NCBI RefSeq assembly: GCF_009299835.1
Contig: NZ_VKCZ01000011.1
Location: 62,001-126,000, forward strand
Length of the DNA stretch: 64,000 nucleotides
Direction of reading: 5' to 3'
From: Microlunatus speluncae
GTDB taxonomy: Bacteria > Actinomycetota > Actinomycetes > Propionibacteriales > Propionibacteriaceae
Each line of letters begins with the position of its first letter. The first letter of the stretch is position 1. Both the position numbers and the translations under genes were made by a program. Below, piece after piece: positions 7,959 through 17,756 of the stretch. The notes beneath the pieces are model-generated. The model was not told where the DNA came from, searched no databases, and worked only from the letters and a program-made list of their open reading frames with translations.

Positions 7959-10499
7959 TCAGATCTTCTGCAGCGGCGCGTACTTCAGGGCCAGGCGCTT
8001 CAACCCGGCCGACCCGAAATCCACATCCGCTTTGGCGTTGTCGTCCGCGCCCGAGGTGGCCACGACCTTGCCCAGGCCGAAGGTCGGGTGCAGCACCTTG
8101 TCGCCCGCGGTCAGGGAGGGGATCTCGCGTTCGGTGGGGCGGGGGCGGTTCGGTTGGGAGTTCCAGGAGGACTGGCGGCCGCCGGGCTGGCGGGAAGTGG
8201 CCGAGGTGTTGCGCCAGGAGGTGAGGGCGCTCTCGGTCCGCCGCCAGTCGATCAGCCGGTCCGGGATCTCACCGAGGAACCGGCTCGGCGGGTTGTGCTG
8301 CGGCGCTCCCCAGGCGGCGCGGACGGCGGCGCGGCTGAGATAGAGCCGCTTCCGGGCCCGGGTCAGACCGACGTAGGCCAGTCGCCGCTCCTCGGCCAGC
8401 TCGCCGCCGTCGGCCAGGGCTCGCTGGTGCGGGAAGACGCCGTCCTCACAGCCGGTCAGGAAGACGGTGTCGAACTCGAGCCCCTTCGCGGTGTGCAGGG
8501 TCATCAGCGTGACCACGCCGGCGTCGTCGGCCTCCGTGCTCGGGATCTGGTCGGAGTCGGCGACCAGCGCCACTCGTTCCAGGAAGGCGCCGAGAGTCGG
8601 GTCCGGCTCCGGAGCGCCCGCGTTGAGCGCCTCGCCCGAGGCGATCGTGGGATCCAGTTCCAGTTCCCCGAGCTGGCCGAGATCGAGATCAGCCAGCGCG
8701 GCGCCGGGCTCCAGCTCAGCCTCGACCCCGACGGTGCCGGCGACGAACTCGCGGGCTACCGCGACCAGCTCGACCAGGTTTTCCATTCTGGTCTCGTCCT
8801 GCGGGTCGGTGGAGCCCTGCAGCTCGGCCAGATAGCCGGATCCGGTCAGCACGCTGGTCAGGATCTGGTCGGCCGGCAGCGCCTCGGCCACCATCCGTTC
8901 ATGATCATCGAGGAAGTCGACGAACAGCTTCAGCTGCTTGGCCGACCGGGTCGCCAGCCCCTGGATCTCCTCGACCCGCCGCAGCGCCTCGCCGAAGGAG
9001 ATCCGCTTCTCCCGGGCCAACTCCTCGACCGCCGACTCGGCCCGGTCCCCGATGCCCCGCCGCGGCACGTTGAGGATCCGTCGCACTGATACGTCGTCGT
9101 CGCGGTTGTTGATCGCCCGCAGGTACGCGATCGCGTCGCGCACCTCGCGCCGCTCGTAGAACCGGACCCCGCCGACCACCTTGTACGGCAGCCCGACCCG
9201 GATGAACACCTCTTCGAAGGCACGGGACTGAGCGTTGGTGCGATAGAAGACGGCGCAGTCGGCGTACCGGCTCTTGCCGTCGTCGCTGAGCTGGTCGATC
9301 TCTCCGGCGACGAACTGGGCCTCGTCGTGTTCGGAGTCCGCTACGTATCCGACGATCAGGTCGCCGTCACCCTGGTCGGTCCACAGCCGCTTCTCCGGCC
9401 GGCCCTCGTTCTTGGTGATCACCGAGTTCGCGGCGTTCAAGATCGTCTGGGTGGACCGGTAGTTCTGGTCCAGGACGACCGTACTGGCGCCGGCGAAGTC
9501 GGACTCGAAGTCCAGGATGTTGCGGATCGTCGCGCCGCGGAACGCATAGATCGACTGGTCGGAGTCGCCGACCACCATCAGCTCCGGCGGGTCGGCCTCG
9601 CGCTGCTCGGGCCGGCCGTCCAGCTGCGCCAACTCGGAGCCGCACAACTCCCGGATCAAGGCGTATTGAGCATGGTTGGTGTCCTGATACTCGTCCACCA
9701 TCACGTGCCGGAACCGCCGGCGGTACTGCTCCCGTACCTCCGGGAACGCCTGGAACAGATGCACCGTGGTCATGATCAGATCGTCGAAGTCGAGCGCGTT
9801 CGCCGCGACCAGCCGCCGCTGATATTCCTGATAGGCCTCGAGAAAGCGCTCGTCGTCCGGACCCTTGACCCGCTCTCGGGCCGACTCGTGATCAACCAGG
9901 TCGTTCTTGCAGTCGGAGACCCAGTTCATGATCGACCGGACTCCGAACCGCTTCGGGTCAAGATCAAGATCGCGCGCGACCAGCTGCATCAGCCGCTTCT
10001 GGTCGGCGTCGTCGTAGATCGAGAAGGTGCGGTTCATGCCGAACCGGCCGATCTCGGCCCGGAGGATCCGGACGCAGGCCGAGTGGAAGGTGGAGACCCA
10101 CATCAGCTTGGCCCGGTTGCCGACCAGGTCCATCACCCGGTGCCGCATCTCCGCGGCCGCCTTGTTGGTGAAGGTGATCGCCAGGATCGAGCCCGGATGC
10201 ACCCTCCGCTCGCCCACCAGATAGGCGATCCGCCGGGTCAGCACCCGCGTCTTGCCGGAGCCGGCGCCGGCCACCACGACCACCGGGCCGCCGTCGTGCA
10301 GCACCGCCTGCCGCTGCGGCGGGTTCAGCCCGTCCAGCAACGCTTCCAGATCGAACTTCTTCCGCTTCGGTTTCGGCTCGGCGGCGGTCTCGAACAGCCC
10401 GTCCTGACCTCCGCTCATGGCGCGCGCGACCTCCTCGGCCGCCGAGGCGACGAGCTCGATGCTGGTGTCGGCTGCTGCTACCGGATGCGAGGAATTCAT
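7959..10499 (-). CDS. pcrA: ATP-dependent DNA helicase PcrA/UvrD
   Basis: 846 aa, superfamily 1A 3'-5' helicase used in repair and replication-fork maintenance. A 45-residue charged N-terminal extension precedes the Q motif (LNPPQRQAV). Walker A is GAGSGKT at about 78-84 and motif II is VDEYQDTN. Later motifs include QNYRS, TLHTAKGLEF and VGLTRARKRLYL. The C-terminal Tudor-like segment (GDKVLHPTFGLGKVV) that contacts RNA polymerase in PcrA is present. I used the ATG at 10499; the open frame continues upstream but without family sequence. Convergent with the M23 gene across the repeat-filled gap. Confidence 0.95.
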   Translation of the reverse strand: MNSSHPVAAADTSIELVASAAEEVARAMSGGQDGLFETAAEPKPKRKKFDLEALLDGLNPPQRQAVLHDGGPVVVVAGAGSGKTRVLTRRIAYLVGERRVHPGSILAITFTNKAAAEMRHRVMDLVGNRAKLMWVSTFHSACVRILRAEIGRFGMNRTFSIYDDADQKRLMQLVARDLDLDPKRFGVRSIMNWVSDCKNDLVDHESARERVKGPDDERFLEAYQEYQRRLVAANALDFDDLIMTTVHLFQAFPEVREQYRRRFRHVMVDEYQDTNHAQYALIRELCGSELAQLDGRPEQREADPPELMVVGDSDQSIYAFRGATIRNILDFESDFAGASTVVLDQNYRSTQTILNAANSVITKNEGRPEKRLWTDQGDGDLIVGYVADSEHDEAQFVAGEIDQLSDDGKSRYADCAVFYRTNAQSRAFEEVFIRVGLPYKVVGGVRFYERREVRDAIAYLRAINNRDDDVSVRRILNVPRRGIGDRAESAVEELAREKRISFGEALRRVEEIQGLATRSAKQLKLFVDFLDDHERMVAEALPADQILTSVLTGSGYLAELQGSTDPQDETRMENLVELVAVAREFVAGTVGVEAELEPGAALADLDLGQLGELELDPTIASGEALNAGAPEPDPTLGAFLERVALVADSDQIPSTEADDAGVVTLMTLHTAKGLEFDTVFLTGCEDGVFPHQRALADGGELAEERRLAYVGLTRARKRLYLSRAAVRAAWGAPQHNPPSRFLGEIPDRLIDWRRTESALTSWRNTSATSRQPGGRQSSWNSQPNRPRPTEREIPSLTAGDKVLHPTFGLGKVVATSGADDNAKADVDFGSAGLKRLALKYAPLQKI

Positions 10500-10607
10500 G
10501 ACTCGAACCACCCTAATGCGTGGCGGCGACACTCCGTCAGGGCACCGAATCCGGGCGGCGACGACGCGTCCCGGGTGACGGAACGCCTGGCCACTGGGCC
10601 ACCCCAC

Positions 10608-10613
10608 TACGCT
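10608..10613 (+). promoter_or_regulatory. -10 element giving a leaderless mRNA for the PLD gene
   Basis: TACGCT lies seven bases before the ATG at 10621, so transcription would begin at the start codon. The gene has no Shine-Dalgarno sequence. A -35 is not obvious. Confidence 0.5.
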
Positions 10614-10620
10614 GTGCCCC

Positions 10621-11853
10621 ATGAGGCTCGGCCGGCTGCGGATCAGCACCATCATCAAGCGGATCCTGCTGGTGATCGTCGCCATCCAGGGTGCGACCCT
10701 GCTCGGGTTGCGGATCGTCGACGTCTGGCGGAAGCGCAAGCGGGCACCGGCGGTGTTCCCGCGCCTGCCGCCGCGCTCGGTCACGGTGGGCGGCTCCGAG
10801 GTCACCGTCTATACGTACGGCGAGGATCTGTACGCCGACATGCTGGACGCGATCCGGCAGGCCAAGGAACGGATCTTCTTCGAGACCTTCATCTGGAAGT
10901 CGGACGCGGTCGGGCAGGCGTTCAAGGAGGCATTGTTCGACGCGGCCGACCGGGGCGTCGAGGTCTACATCGTCTTCGACGAGTTCGCCAACCTGGTGGT
11001 CCCGCGGCGCTTCTTCACCTTCCCCGGGCACATCCACCTGCGCCGGCACCCGCTGATCGCCAGCCCGCTGCGGTTCCCGCGCAACTCCGGCCGGGATCAC
11101 CGCAAGCTGCTGGTGGTGGACAGTAAGGCCGCGTTCCTCGGCGGCTACAACATCGGCTCGCTGTACGCGACCGACTGGCGCGACACCCACGCCCGGCTGA
11201 CCGGCGACATGGTCTGGGACGTGCAGAACGCGTTCATCGACTACTGGAACCTCTTCGCCGGACGCCGGCGGCCGGCGCTGCCCGACACCGGTGCGCCGAT
11301 CTGGCAGCCGAACATCCGGGTGCACCGCAACATCCCGCGCAACATGGTCTACCCGATCCGCGGCATGTATCTGGAGGCGATCGACCGGGCGTCGCATCAC
11401 GTCTACCTGACCCACGCCTACCTGATCCCGGACGAGGACATGCTGAACGCCCTCACCCGGGCATCCCGGCGCGGCGTCGACGTCCGGATCATCGTGCCCA
11501 AGGAGTCGAACCACATCGTCGCCGACTGGCTGTCCCGCGGCTTCTACAACCAGCTGCTCAGCTCCGGCGTCCGGCTGTTCCTCTATCAGGGCGCCATGGT
11601 GCACGCAAAGACGGCGACCATCGACGGCCAGTGGTCGACGATCGGCACCGCCAACATCGATCGGCTCAGCCTGCTCGGCAACTACGAGATCAACCTCGAG
11701 GTGTACGACCCCGGCGTGGCCCGGCAGATGGAGGAGATCTTCTCCATCGACTCGTCGAACACGATCGAGCTCACCCTGGAGTCGTGGAACCGCCGCAACC
11801 TGATGGTCAAGTTCTCCGAGGCCGTACTCTCCCCGTTCCGGCCGCTGATCTGA
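10621..11853 (+). CDS. phospholipase D-like (cardiolipin synthase-type) membrane protein
   Basis: 410 aa. One N-terminal transmembrane helix (residues about 8-28) is followed by two PLD domains. The HKD motifs are HRKLLVVD (about residue 160) and HAKTATID (about 328), each with the expected downstream GG or G-T-N residues. Family members make cardiolipin or act as phosphatidyl transferases at the inner face of the membrane. It has one helix where classical Cls has two, so the substrate is not certain. Divergent from pcrA and convergent with the ArsR gene. Confidence 0.85.
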   Translation: MRLGRLRISTIIKRILLVIVAIQGATLLGLRIVDVWRKRKRAPAVFPRLPPRSVTVGGSEVTVYTYGEDLYADMLDAIRQAKERIFFETFIWKSDAVGQAFKEALFDAADRGVEVYIVFDEFANLVVPRRFFTFPGHIHLRRHPLIASPLRFPRNSGRDHRKLLVVDSKAAFLGGYNIGSLYATDWRDTHARLTGDMVWDVQNAFIDYWNLFAGRRRPALPDTGAPIWQPNIRVHRNIPRNMVYPIRGMYLEAIDRASHHVYLTHAYLIPDEDMLNALTRASRRGVDVRIIVPKESNHIVADWLSRGFYNQLLSSGVRLFLYQGAMVHAKTATIDGQWSTIGTANIDRLSLLGNYEINLEVYDPGVARQMEEIFSIDSSNTIELTLESWNRRNLMVKFSEAVLSPFRPLI

Positions 11854-11866
11854 TCCCGTTGCCGGT

Positions 11867-12850
11867 TCAACCTGCTGGCCCATTGATCAGCCGGGTGCCG
11901 AGCGACGTCGCCGTATAGAGGACATCTCGACCGACGCGCTGACGCCGGGCGAGGCCGGCATCACGCAGGATTCCGAGGTGGAAGGACACCGACGCCGGCG
12001 CCAGTCCGGTCAGTTCGGCCAGCCCGGCGGTCGTTCGGGGCTTGGCCAGCAGGCTGAGCAGCTGCGCTCGGCTGGTTCCGAGCAGTCTTTCACTGTGCCG
12101 CGGCGCCGTCGGGGCGGCCGACCAGAGCGTGGCCACGTTGCGAGCCGGATAGAACAGCAGCCGCGGCGCCGGACCGTCGATCGATGCCATCGGTCGATGA
12201 TCAAGAAACACCGAGGGGATCAGGATCAGGCCGGTCGTCGGGTGGCTGGGCACGTTTCCCGACTCCGACGGAAGGTGCAGGGTGTGGCCGTCCCAGCGCA
12301 GCCTGCGATCGATGGAGGAGAACAGCAGCCGCGGACTGCGCGTATGCAGGGTGTGCCGCCGATGTTGGATGTCGGCGTCGAGCAGTGCCACGATCCGGGA
12401 CCAATAGGGCTCGATGCCGAGTTCCCACCAGGCGTCGAGCGCGGCGATGATCTTGGTCAGTCCGGCATCGGGCTCGGCGAGGATGCGCCGGATCGTGTCG
12501 GGCAGTGGGCCGCGCGCCGACAATTCCTCGATGTTGGACCTGACCCGGTCCGGCGCCGTCTGCACGATCAAGGCTCGTTCGTCCGGCCAGGCCCGCGGCG
12601 TCGGCAGGCTCGACGGCATCACGAACTGCGGGATCCATCCGTACGGGCGGATCAGGGAATCGAGCACCGCGCGATGCTCCGCGAAGCCTCGGTCCGCGTC
12701 GGCTCGACCCACCCGTTCGATCCACCAGGTGTGCTGCGCGTGCCGCTTCGGCCAGCGCAACGCCAACCTGGACAGCAGCAACTCCCACACCGGTGAGGCC
12801 GAGAACTCCACGTCCCGGATCTGTTCTCCGGACAGCGGGAAGGAACGCAC
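11867..12850 (-). CDS. ArsR-family regulator with DUF5937-type N-terminal region
   Basis: 327 aa. Residues about 1-235 form a long N-terminal region (WWIERVGRADADRGF..., GIEPYWSRI) of the DUF5937 type often fused to actinobacterial ArsR proteins. Residues 245-320 form the winged helix with helix-turn-helix TTAGLAELTGLAPASVSFHLGIL, then VGRDVLYT. No cysteine metal site is visible, so the effector is probably not a metal. It is divergent from nuoF, with an 18-bp perfect palindrome in the shared gap, and is therefore a likely autoregulator that may also control nuoF. Confidence 0.85.
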   Translation of the reverse strand: MRSFPLSGEQIRDVEFSASPVWELLLSRLALRWPKRHAQHTWWIERVGRADADRGFAEHRAVLDSLIRPYGWIPQFVMPSSLPTPRAWPDERALIVQTAPDRVRSNIEELSARGPLPDTIRRILAEPDAGLTKIIAALDAWWELGIEPYWSRIVALLDADIQHRRHTLHTRSPRLLFSSIDRRLRWDGHTLHLPSESGNVPSHPTTGLILIPSVFLDHRPMASIDGPAPRLLFYPARNVATLWSAAPTAPRHSERLLGTSRAQLLSLLAKPRTTAGLAELTGLAPASVSFHLGILRDAGLARRQRVGRDVLYTATSLGTRLINGPAG

Positions 12851-12875
12851 GGCCCCACGCTATCCGGCCACAATC

Positions 12876-12893
12876 ATTCGATCCGGATCGAAT
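12876..12893. promoter_or_regulatory. 18-bp perfect palindrome, probable ArsR operator
   Basis: ATTCGATCCGGATCGAAT lies 26 bp upstream of the ArsR start and 63 bp before the nuoF start. Its symmetry, size and place between divergent genes fit an operator for the dimeric regulator. Confidence 0.7.
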
Positions 12894-12955
12894 CCACTGC
12901 CAGCCGAGACAGCCACTGCTGGACTGGCTCTCCCACGATTCGGGAGGTAGGTCCG

Positions 12956-14266
12956 ATGACCGTTCCGAGCACCCTGACCCCTGTCCTCACCAGCAACTGG
13001 GGCGACGAGCAGGCGTGGCGACTGGAGTCGTATGAAGGCATCGGCGGCTATCAGGCGCTGCGCCGGGCGCTGACCCTGGAGCCGGGAGAGATCATCACGA
13101 TGATCAAGGACTCTCGGCTCCGCGGCCGTAGCGGTTCGGGCTTTCCGACCGGAACGAAATGGTCGCTCCTCCCACCGGACGATCCGAGGCCGACCTACCT
13201 GATCATCAATGCCGACGAGTCCGAACCAGGCACGTGCAAGGACATCCCGTTGATGTTGGCGAGCCCGCACACTGTGCTCGAGGGAATGATCATCTCCTGC
13301 CACGCGATCAGGGCGAGGCAGGCGTTCATCTACGTCCGCGGCGAGGTGTTGCAGGTCGTCCGACGGCTGCAACAGGCCGTGCTCCACGCCTACGCCGCCG
13401 GATATCTGGGGCGAAACATCCTGAAGAGCGGCCTGGACGTCGACGTGATCGTGCACGCCGGCGCCGGCGCCTACATCTGCGGTGAGGAAACCGCCCTCCT
13501 TGACTCACTCGAGGGCCGCCGCGGCCAGCCTCGACTCCGACCACCGTATCCCGCAATCGCCGGGCTGTACGCCTCGCCGACAGTGATCAACAACGTCGAG
13601 ACCATCGCCTCCGTGCCGACCATCGTGAGCCGCGGGCCGGCCTGGTTCGCCGCCCTGGGCACGGAACGTTCGCCGGGGATGGGCATCTATTCGCTGTCCG
13701 GACACGTCACTCACCCCGGCCAGTTCGAAGCCCCACTGGGCATCACCCTGCGCCGACTGATCGAGCTGGCCGGCGGCGTGCGCCACGGTCACCGGCTGAA
13801 GTTCTGGACGCCGGGCGGGTCATCGACTCCGATGCTGACCGACCAGCACCTCGACACACCGCTGGACTTCGAGTCCGTGGCCGCGGTCGGGTCGACGCTC
13901 GGCACCAGGGCTTTGCAGATCTTCGACGAGACCACTTCGGTCGTCAGAGTGGTCAAGCGGTGGGCCGAGTTCTACCGCCACGAGTCCTGTGGCAAGTGCA
14001 CGCCGTGCCGCGAGGGCACCTGGTGGTTGGTCCAGATCCTCACCCGACTGGAGGCCGGCCGGGGTCAGGCGGGTGACGTCGACAAACTCCTCGACCTCTG
14101 CGACAACATCCTCGGCCGCTCCCTCTGCGCTCTGGGTGACGGGGCCACCTCGCCGATCACGTCGGCCATCGTGCACTTCCGCGACGAGTTCGAAGCGGGC
14201 CTGCACACGCCCGCCTGGGACCTGTTCCCTTACCAGCGGAGCACGGCGTGGGCTAGTGGCAGCTGA
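12956..14266 (+). CDS. nuoF: isolated NADH-quinone oxidoreductase subunit F (NuoF)
   Basis: 436 aa, full length. GRSGSGFPTGTKW (about 57-69) binds FMN. HAGAGAYICGEETALLDSLE (about 168-187) binds NADH and FMN. SCGKCTPC (C345, C348, C351) plus C391 bind the N3 4Fe-4S cluster. It closely follows actinobacterial complex I NuoF, with a moderately shorter C-terminus. No other nuo gene is in view. GGGAGGT stands before the ATG. It may serve as an electron-input subunit for another complex or be a second copy of nuoF. Divergent from an ArsR regulator, so its expression may be conditional. Confidence 0.92.
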   Translation: MTVPSTLTPVLTSNWGDEQAWRLESYEGIGGYQALRRALTLEPGEIITMIKDSRLRGRSGSGFPTGTKWSLLPPDDPRPTYLIINADESEPGTCKDIPLMLASPHTVLEGMIISCHAIRARQAFIYVRGEVLQVVRRLQQAVLHAYAAGYLGRNILKSGLDVDVIVHAGAGAYICGEETALLDSLEGRRGQPRLRPPYPAIAGLYASPTVINNVETIASVPTIVSRGPAWFAALGTERSPGMGIYSLSGHVTHPGQFEAPLGITLRRLIELAGGVRHGHRLKFWTPGGSSTPMLTDQHLDTPLDFESVAAVGSTLGTRALQIFDETTSVVRVVKRWAEFYRHESCGKCTPCREGTWWLVQILTRLEAGRGQAGDVDKLLDLCDNILGRSLCALGDGATSPITSAIVHFRDEFEAGLHTPAWDLFPYQRSTAWASGS

Positions 14267-14393
14267 ACCCGACCGGTCCGGATGACGTGTCGCAATCTCA
14301 CTGCTGGCTGGCCGCTAACGGCCGTTTCCACGTGGCAACACCCAGCGCGAAGAGAGATCGCGACGAGTCCCGGCGGACCGTCGCGGGCGAGGG

Positions 14394-14693
14394 TCAGCCG
14401 GCGTCGTAGCCGGGGACGAAGATCAGCCGGCGGTCGAGGGCGGAGGGGCTCAGGGCGAGGGCTTCGGCGTAGTCGTCCGAGGAGTACCACTGCCGCAGGC
14501 CGTCCAGGCTGGGGAACTCGACCACGACGACGCGACGTCCGTCGTCCCACTCGCCCTCCGGGACGATCGGGTCCGCGCCCCGGACGAGGTAGCGTCCGCC
14601 GTGTCGCGCGATCGACGCCGCGGCCAGCGCCCGATAGCGCTCGGCCGCGGCGGGATCGATGATCTTGACCTCGGAGATCGCGTAGCCCTTCAT
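14394..14693 (-). CDS. DUF1330 family protein
   Basis: 99 aa from the ATG at 14693; a GTG two codons upstream is an alternative. The small ferredoxin-like dimeric alpha-beta barrel pattern is clear: MKGYAISEVKI...RYRALAAAS, GGRYLVRG, VVVEFPSLDGLRQWYSSDDY. The function of DUF1330 is not established. It lies 33 bp from the DEAD-box gene stop and is probably read through from it. The 127-bp gap to nuoF holds a GGCCG/CGGCC hairpin near 14318 and nothing else I can see. Confidence 0.85.
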   Translation of the reverse strand: MKGYAISEVKIIDPAAAERYRALAAASIARHGGRYLVRGADPIVPEGEWDDGRRVVVVEFPSLDGLRQWYSSDDYAEALALSPSALDRRLIFVPGYDAG

Positions 14694-14726
14694 GATCACG
14701 ACGCTAACGCATCCGCCGCGGCATGA

Positions 14727-16307
14727 TCAGCGGCGCTTGGCGCTGAACGCCGCCGCGCTGTGGGTCGGCGAGGAGGACCGGTTCGAGGACGACGGCGAGC
14801 GGCGCCGGGATCGGGATCCGGAGCCTGTTCGGTTGCCCGACTTGGACTCCCGATCCGCGGTCGCGGTCGCGGCCGAGGCGCCGTTCGCGACCGGTGCACC
14901 GTTGGCCGCCGAATTGCCACGACCCCGGCCCGATCCGCGGCGACGACCACGACCACCACCGCCGCCGGCATCGGCCGTCCGCGGCGCGCCCGCACGCGGG
15001 GAGCCGGATCGTCCACCACCGCGCGCCGGTCGGCCCGTCGATTCGGGCTGCGGTGCCGGCGGAGTGACCTCGACCCGCACCCGCGGTCCGGGGGCGAGCT
15101 CGCTGAGCACCGCGTGCTGAGTGGAGCTGATCTTGGTGGTGGTCGGCGAGATGCCGGCCGCCTTGGTCAACTGCCGTACCTCCTGCGCCTGATCCGGCGT
15201 CGCCAGCGTGATCACCGAGCCGGAGTTGCCGGCGCGGGCGGTGCGACCGGAGCGGTGCAGGTAGGCCTTGGGATCGACCGGCGGATCGGCGTGGATGACC
15301 AGGGCCACGTCGTCGACATGGATGCCGCGGGCGGCGATGTCGGTGGCCACCAGGGTCGAGGCCTGGCCGCTGTGGAAGGCGTCCAGGTTGCGCGTCCGCG
15401 CGTTCTGGTTGAGGTTGCCGTGCAACTCGACGGCCGGAACGCCGTTCCGGTTGAGCTGGCGGGCGAGGCCCCGGGCGCCGTGCTTGGTCCGGGTGAAGAC
15501 GACGGTCCGTCCCGGCGCGCTGGTCAGGTCGACCAGGATCGGCAGCCGGTTCTCCCGGGCGATCTGCAGGACGTGGTGCGACATGGTGCTCACCGGCGAC
15601 TGGGCCGAGTCGGCCTGGTGCACCTGCGGCTTGACCAGGAACTGCTTCACCAGGGCATCGACGGCCCGGTCCAGGGTGGCGGAGAACAGCATCCGCTGGC
15701 CGCCTGCCGGAGTCCGGGCGAGGAGCCGGCGGACGGCGGGCAGGAAGCCGAGATCGGCCATGTGATCGGCCTCGTCGAGCACCGAGATCTCGATGTCGGC
15801 GAGCGAGCAGTGGCCCTGGTCGATCAGGTCCTCCAGCCGGCCGGGGCAGGCGACGATGATGTCGGCACCGCGGCGGATCGCGGCGACCTGCGCGCCCTGG
15901 CCGACGCCGCCGAAAACGGTACGCGAGGTGAGCCGCGCCGCCTTCGCCAGCGGCTGCAGCGCGGTGTCGATCTGCGCGACCAGTTCACGGGTCGGCGCCA
16001 GGATCATCGCGCGCGGCGCGCCGGGCCGGGTCCGCTTGGACCCGGTCAGCCGGGCGACCAGCGGCAGCAGGAACGCCAGCGTCTTGCCCGAGCCGGTCCG
16101 GCCGCGGCCGAGCAGGTCCCGGCCGGCGAACGCGTCGGGCAGGGTCGCCTGCTGAATGGGAGTAGGAGTTTCGAATCCGAGTTCGCTGAGAACGTCGGCC
16201 AGGCGTGCGGGCACGCCGAGGTCGGTGAAAGAAGTCAAAGAAGCTGCACTATCTGTGAGATCGTCCCGCCGACAACCGGAGCCGGATGGATCCGGCAGGT
16301 TACGCAC
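14727..16307 (-). CDS. DEAD-box ATP-dependent RNA helicase
   Basis: 526 aa from GTG 16307. A TTG at 16238 would give the more usual N-terminus ([10 protein letters not shown]), and the choice is open because neither start has a strong ribosome site. Q motif ([11 protein letters not shown]), [27 protein letters not shown] and HRSGRTAR are all present, so both RecA lobes are complete. The last 120 residues are Arg/Gly/Ser-rich, an unstructured RNA-binding tail. Likely role: unwinding structured RNA in ribosome assembly or mRNA decay. Confidence 0.92.
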   Translation of the reverse strand: MRNLPDPSGSGCRRDDLTDSAASLTSFTDLGVPARLADVLSELGFETPTPIQQATLPDAFAGRDLLGRGRTGSGKTLAFLLPLVARLTGSKRTRPGAPRAMILAPTRELVAQIDTALQPLAKAARLTSRTVFGGVGQGAQVAAIRRGADIIVACPGRLEDLIDQGHCSLADIEISVLDEADHMADLGFLPAVRRLLARTPAGGQRMLFSATLDRAVDALVKQFLVKPQVHQADSAQSPVSTMSHHVLQIARENRLPILVDLTSAPGRTVVFTRTKHGARGLARQLNRNGVPAVELHGNLNQNARTRNLDAFHSGQASTLVATDIAARGIHVDDVALVIHADPPVDPKAYLHRSGRTARAGNSGSVITLATPDQAQEVRQLTKAAGISPTTTKISSTQHAVLSELAPGPRVRVEVTPPAPQPESTGRPARGGGRSGSPRAGAPRTADAGGGGGRGRRRGSGRGRGNSAANGAPVANGASAATATADRESKSGNRTGSGSRSRRRSPSSSNRSSSPTHSAAAFSAKRR

Positions 16308-16433
16308 GGAGCAGATGCCACTTGCTACGACGCGCGGTCAACCCGCGGCAGGAACTCGACGAGTTGAGACTCCAGCATACCGATCGCCCCTGGGCCGCGC
16401 CCAATCGGGTGCCGCGTCGGGCCGAGGAGAGGA

Positions 16434-16880
16434 TCAGACCCAGGCGTCGGGATTGTCGACCAGGTGCGCGACGGGGCGGGGCAACCGGGCCTTCGCCACG
16501 TGGTCCAGCGTGACCTGCTCCAGGATCGCCCGCTCCGAGGCCCGAAGCGCGATCCACACCTTCTGCAGGGTGACCGCGGCGCCGACGTACTCGAGCTGTT
16601 CCGGTCGGCTGCCGCGGATGTTCGCCAGTTCGCCGTCCAGCGCCCTGATCACGTCGGCGATGCTGATCTCGCCCGCCGGCCGGGCCAGTCGGTAGCCGCC
16701 GTCCGGGCCGCGCTGACTGCGCAGCAGGCCGCCGCGCCGCAGCTCGCCGAGGATGCTCTCCAAATACTTCGCCGGGATCTGTTGCGCGGCCGCCAGCTGA
16801 TCGACGGTGCGTGGCTCTCCCGCCGCCGCCAGCTCTGCTGCGGCGCGGAGCGCGTAATCCACTCGGGCAGACAGTCTCAT
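16434..16880 (-). CDS. Rrf2-family transcriptional regulator without Fe-S cysteines
   Basis: 148 aa. The N-terminal winged helix opens with MRLSARVDYALRAAAELA and carries IPAKYLESILGELRRGGLL and RGPDGGYRLARP, the family signatures. The central region where IscR and NsrR keep three cysteines has none, and the whole protein lacks cysteine. It therefore cannot bind an Fe-S cluster in the usual way. Target unknown; it may control itself. The stop lies 126 bp from the DEAD-box start and I see no gene between. Confidence 0.9.
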   Translation of the reverse strand: MRLSARVDYALRAAAELAAAGEPRTVDQLAAAQQIPAKYLESILGELRRGGLLRSQRGPDGGYRLARPAGEISIADVIRALDGELANIRGSRPEQLEYVGAAVTLQKVWIALRASERAILEQVTLDHVAKARLPRPVAHLVDNPDAWV

Positions 16881-16893
16881 CGTGCCGCTGACC

Positions 16894-17253
16894 TTACTGC
16901 CAGATGACCGCGACTGCAGACTCCGCGAGGGACATCAGGAGGAGAATTCCCCACAAACCCCGCGGAATGGTGGTGAACTTCCTGTTCTTGGCCAGCAAGA
17001 TCAACTGCAGCACCATGATCACCGCGACGACGGCGGGCTGGACGTAGGAGGTCGAAGGCTCCGCGTACGGCGGCAGGCCGACGATCCGCCAGACCGACAG
17101 GCCGACCGAGCCGACCAGTTGGACCCAGCCACCGGCCAGCATCGCCTCGTTCACCTCGGGATCGCGGACCTTGACCTGGGCCAGAATCCCACCACAGGTG
17201 GCAGCGAACCCGAGCAGCGTGATCAACAGCAGGATCTGATGCGCGAGCTGCAT
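16894..17253 (-). CDS. small four-helix membrane protein of unknown function
   Basis: 119 aa from ATG 17253; a GTG at 17280 would add nine polar residues. Four hydrophobic segments are visible (LLLITLLGFAATCGGIL, GWVQLVGSVGLSVW, AVVAVIMVLQLILL, LWGILLLMSLAESAVAV). It lies 13 bp upstream of the Rrf2 gene on the same strand, so the two are probably co-transcribed. I do not recognise the family. Confidence 0.7.
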   Translation of the reverse strand: MQLAHQILLLITLLGFAATCGGILAQVKVRDPEVNEAMLAGGWVQLVGSVGLSVWRIVGLPPYAEPSTSYVQPAVVAVIMVLQLILLAKNRKFTTIPRGLWGILLLMSLAESAVAVIWQ

Positions 17254-17397
17254 GCCGTCGAGCTTAGTGTTGCTGGTCACGCCTCAGGTCCAGAAACACC
17301 ACGGCGGTCCTGGTCTTCCCTGGTTTCCGGCGACCGCTCCCCTGAATTCGGTCCGGAGCGCTGGGATCGACCGGGGGGCGGCAGTAGCGTCGCCGCC

Positions 17398-17670
17398 ATG
17401 AGCTTCTTCTCCTACATCATCGTCGGCCTGGTCATGGGCACGCTGGCCAAGGCGATCCTTCCCGGCCGGGTGAACGGCGGCTGGATCAGCACGCTGGTCG
17501 TCGGCGTCGTCGGGGCGATCGTCGGTGGGTTCATCGGCGACATGATCTTCAATCGCGGGCTGAGCGGCTTCTTCTCGCTCTGGACCTGGGTGCTGGCCCT
17601 CGCCGGCAGCCTCGTCGTACTGGCCCTCTACGGCGTCATCAAGGGCCGCAAGTCCTCGGCCCGCAGCTGA
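17398..17670 (+). CDS. GlsB/YeaQ/YmgE-family small membrane protein
   Basis: 90 aa with three hydrophobic helices: SYIIVGLVMGTLAKAILPG, ISTLVVGVVGAIVGGFIG and WVLALAGSLVVLALYGVI. The pattern is that of transglycosylase-associated stress membrane proteins, whose molecular role is unclear. ATG at 17398. It is flanked by a hairpin terminator shared with the convergent response-regulator gene. Confidence 0.88.
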   Translation: MSFFSYIIVGLVMGTLAKAILPGRVNGGWISTLVVGVVGAIVGGFIGDMIFNRGLSGFFSLWTWVLALAGSLVVLALYGVIKGRKSSARS

Positions 17671-17689
17671 CCTCTCCACCGCGGAGACA

Positions 17690-17726
17690 GCGAAAACCCG
17701 GCCGGTGATCACCGGTCGGGTTTCGC
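17690..17726. terminator. bidirectional terminator
   Basis: GCGAAAACCCG pairs with CGGGTTTCGC around an inner CCGGTGATCACCGG palindrome, between convergent genes ending at 17670 and 17757. A-rich on one side and T-rich on the other, it suits both directions. Confidence 0.8.
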
Positions 17727-17756
17727 ATGCCACCGTCAACGTGAAAACCGCAGGGG

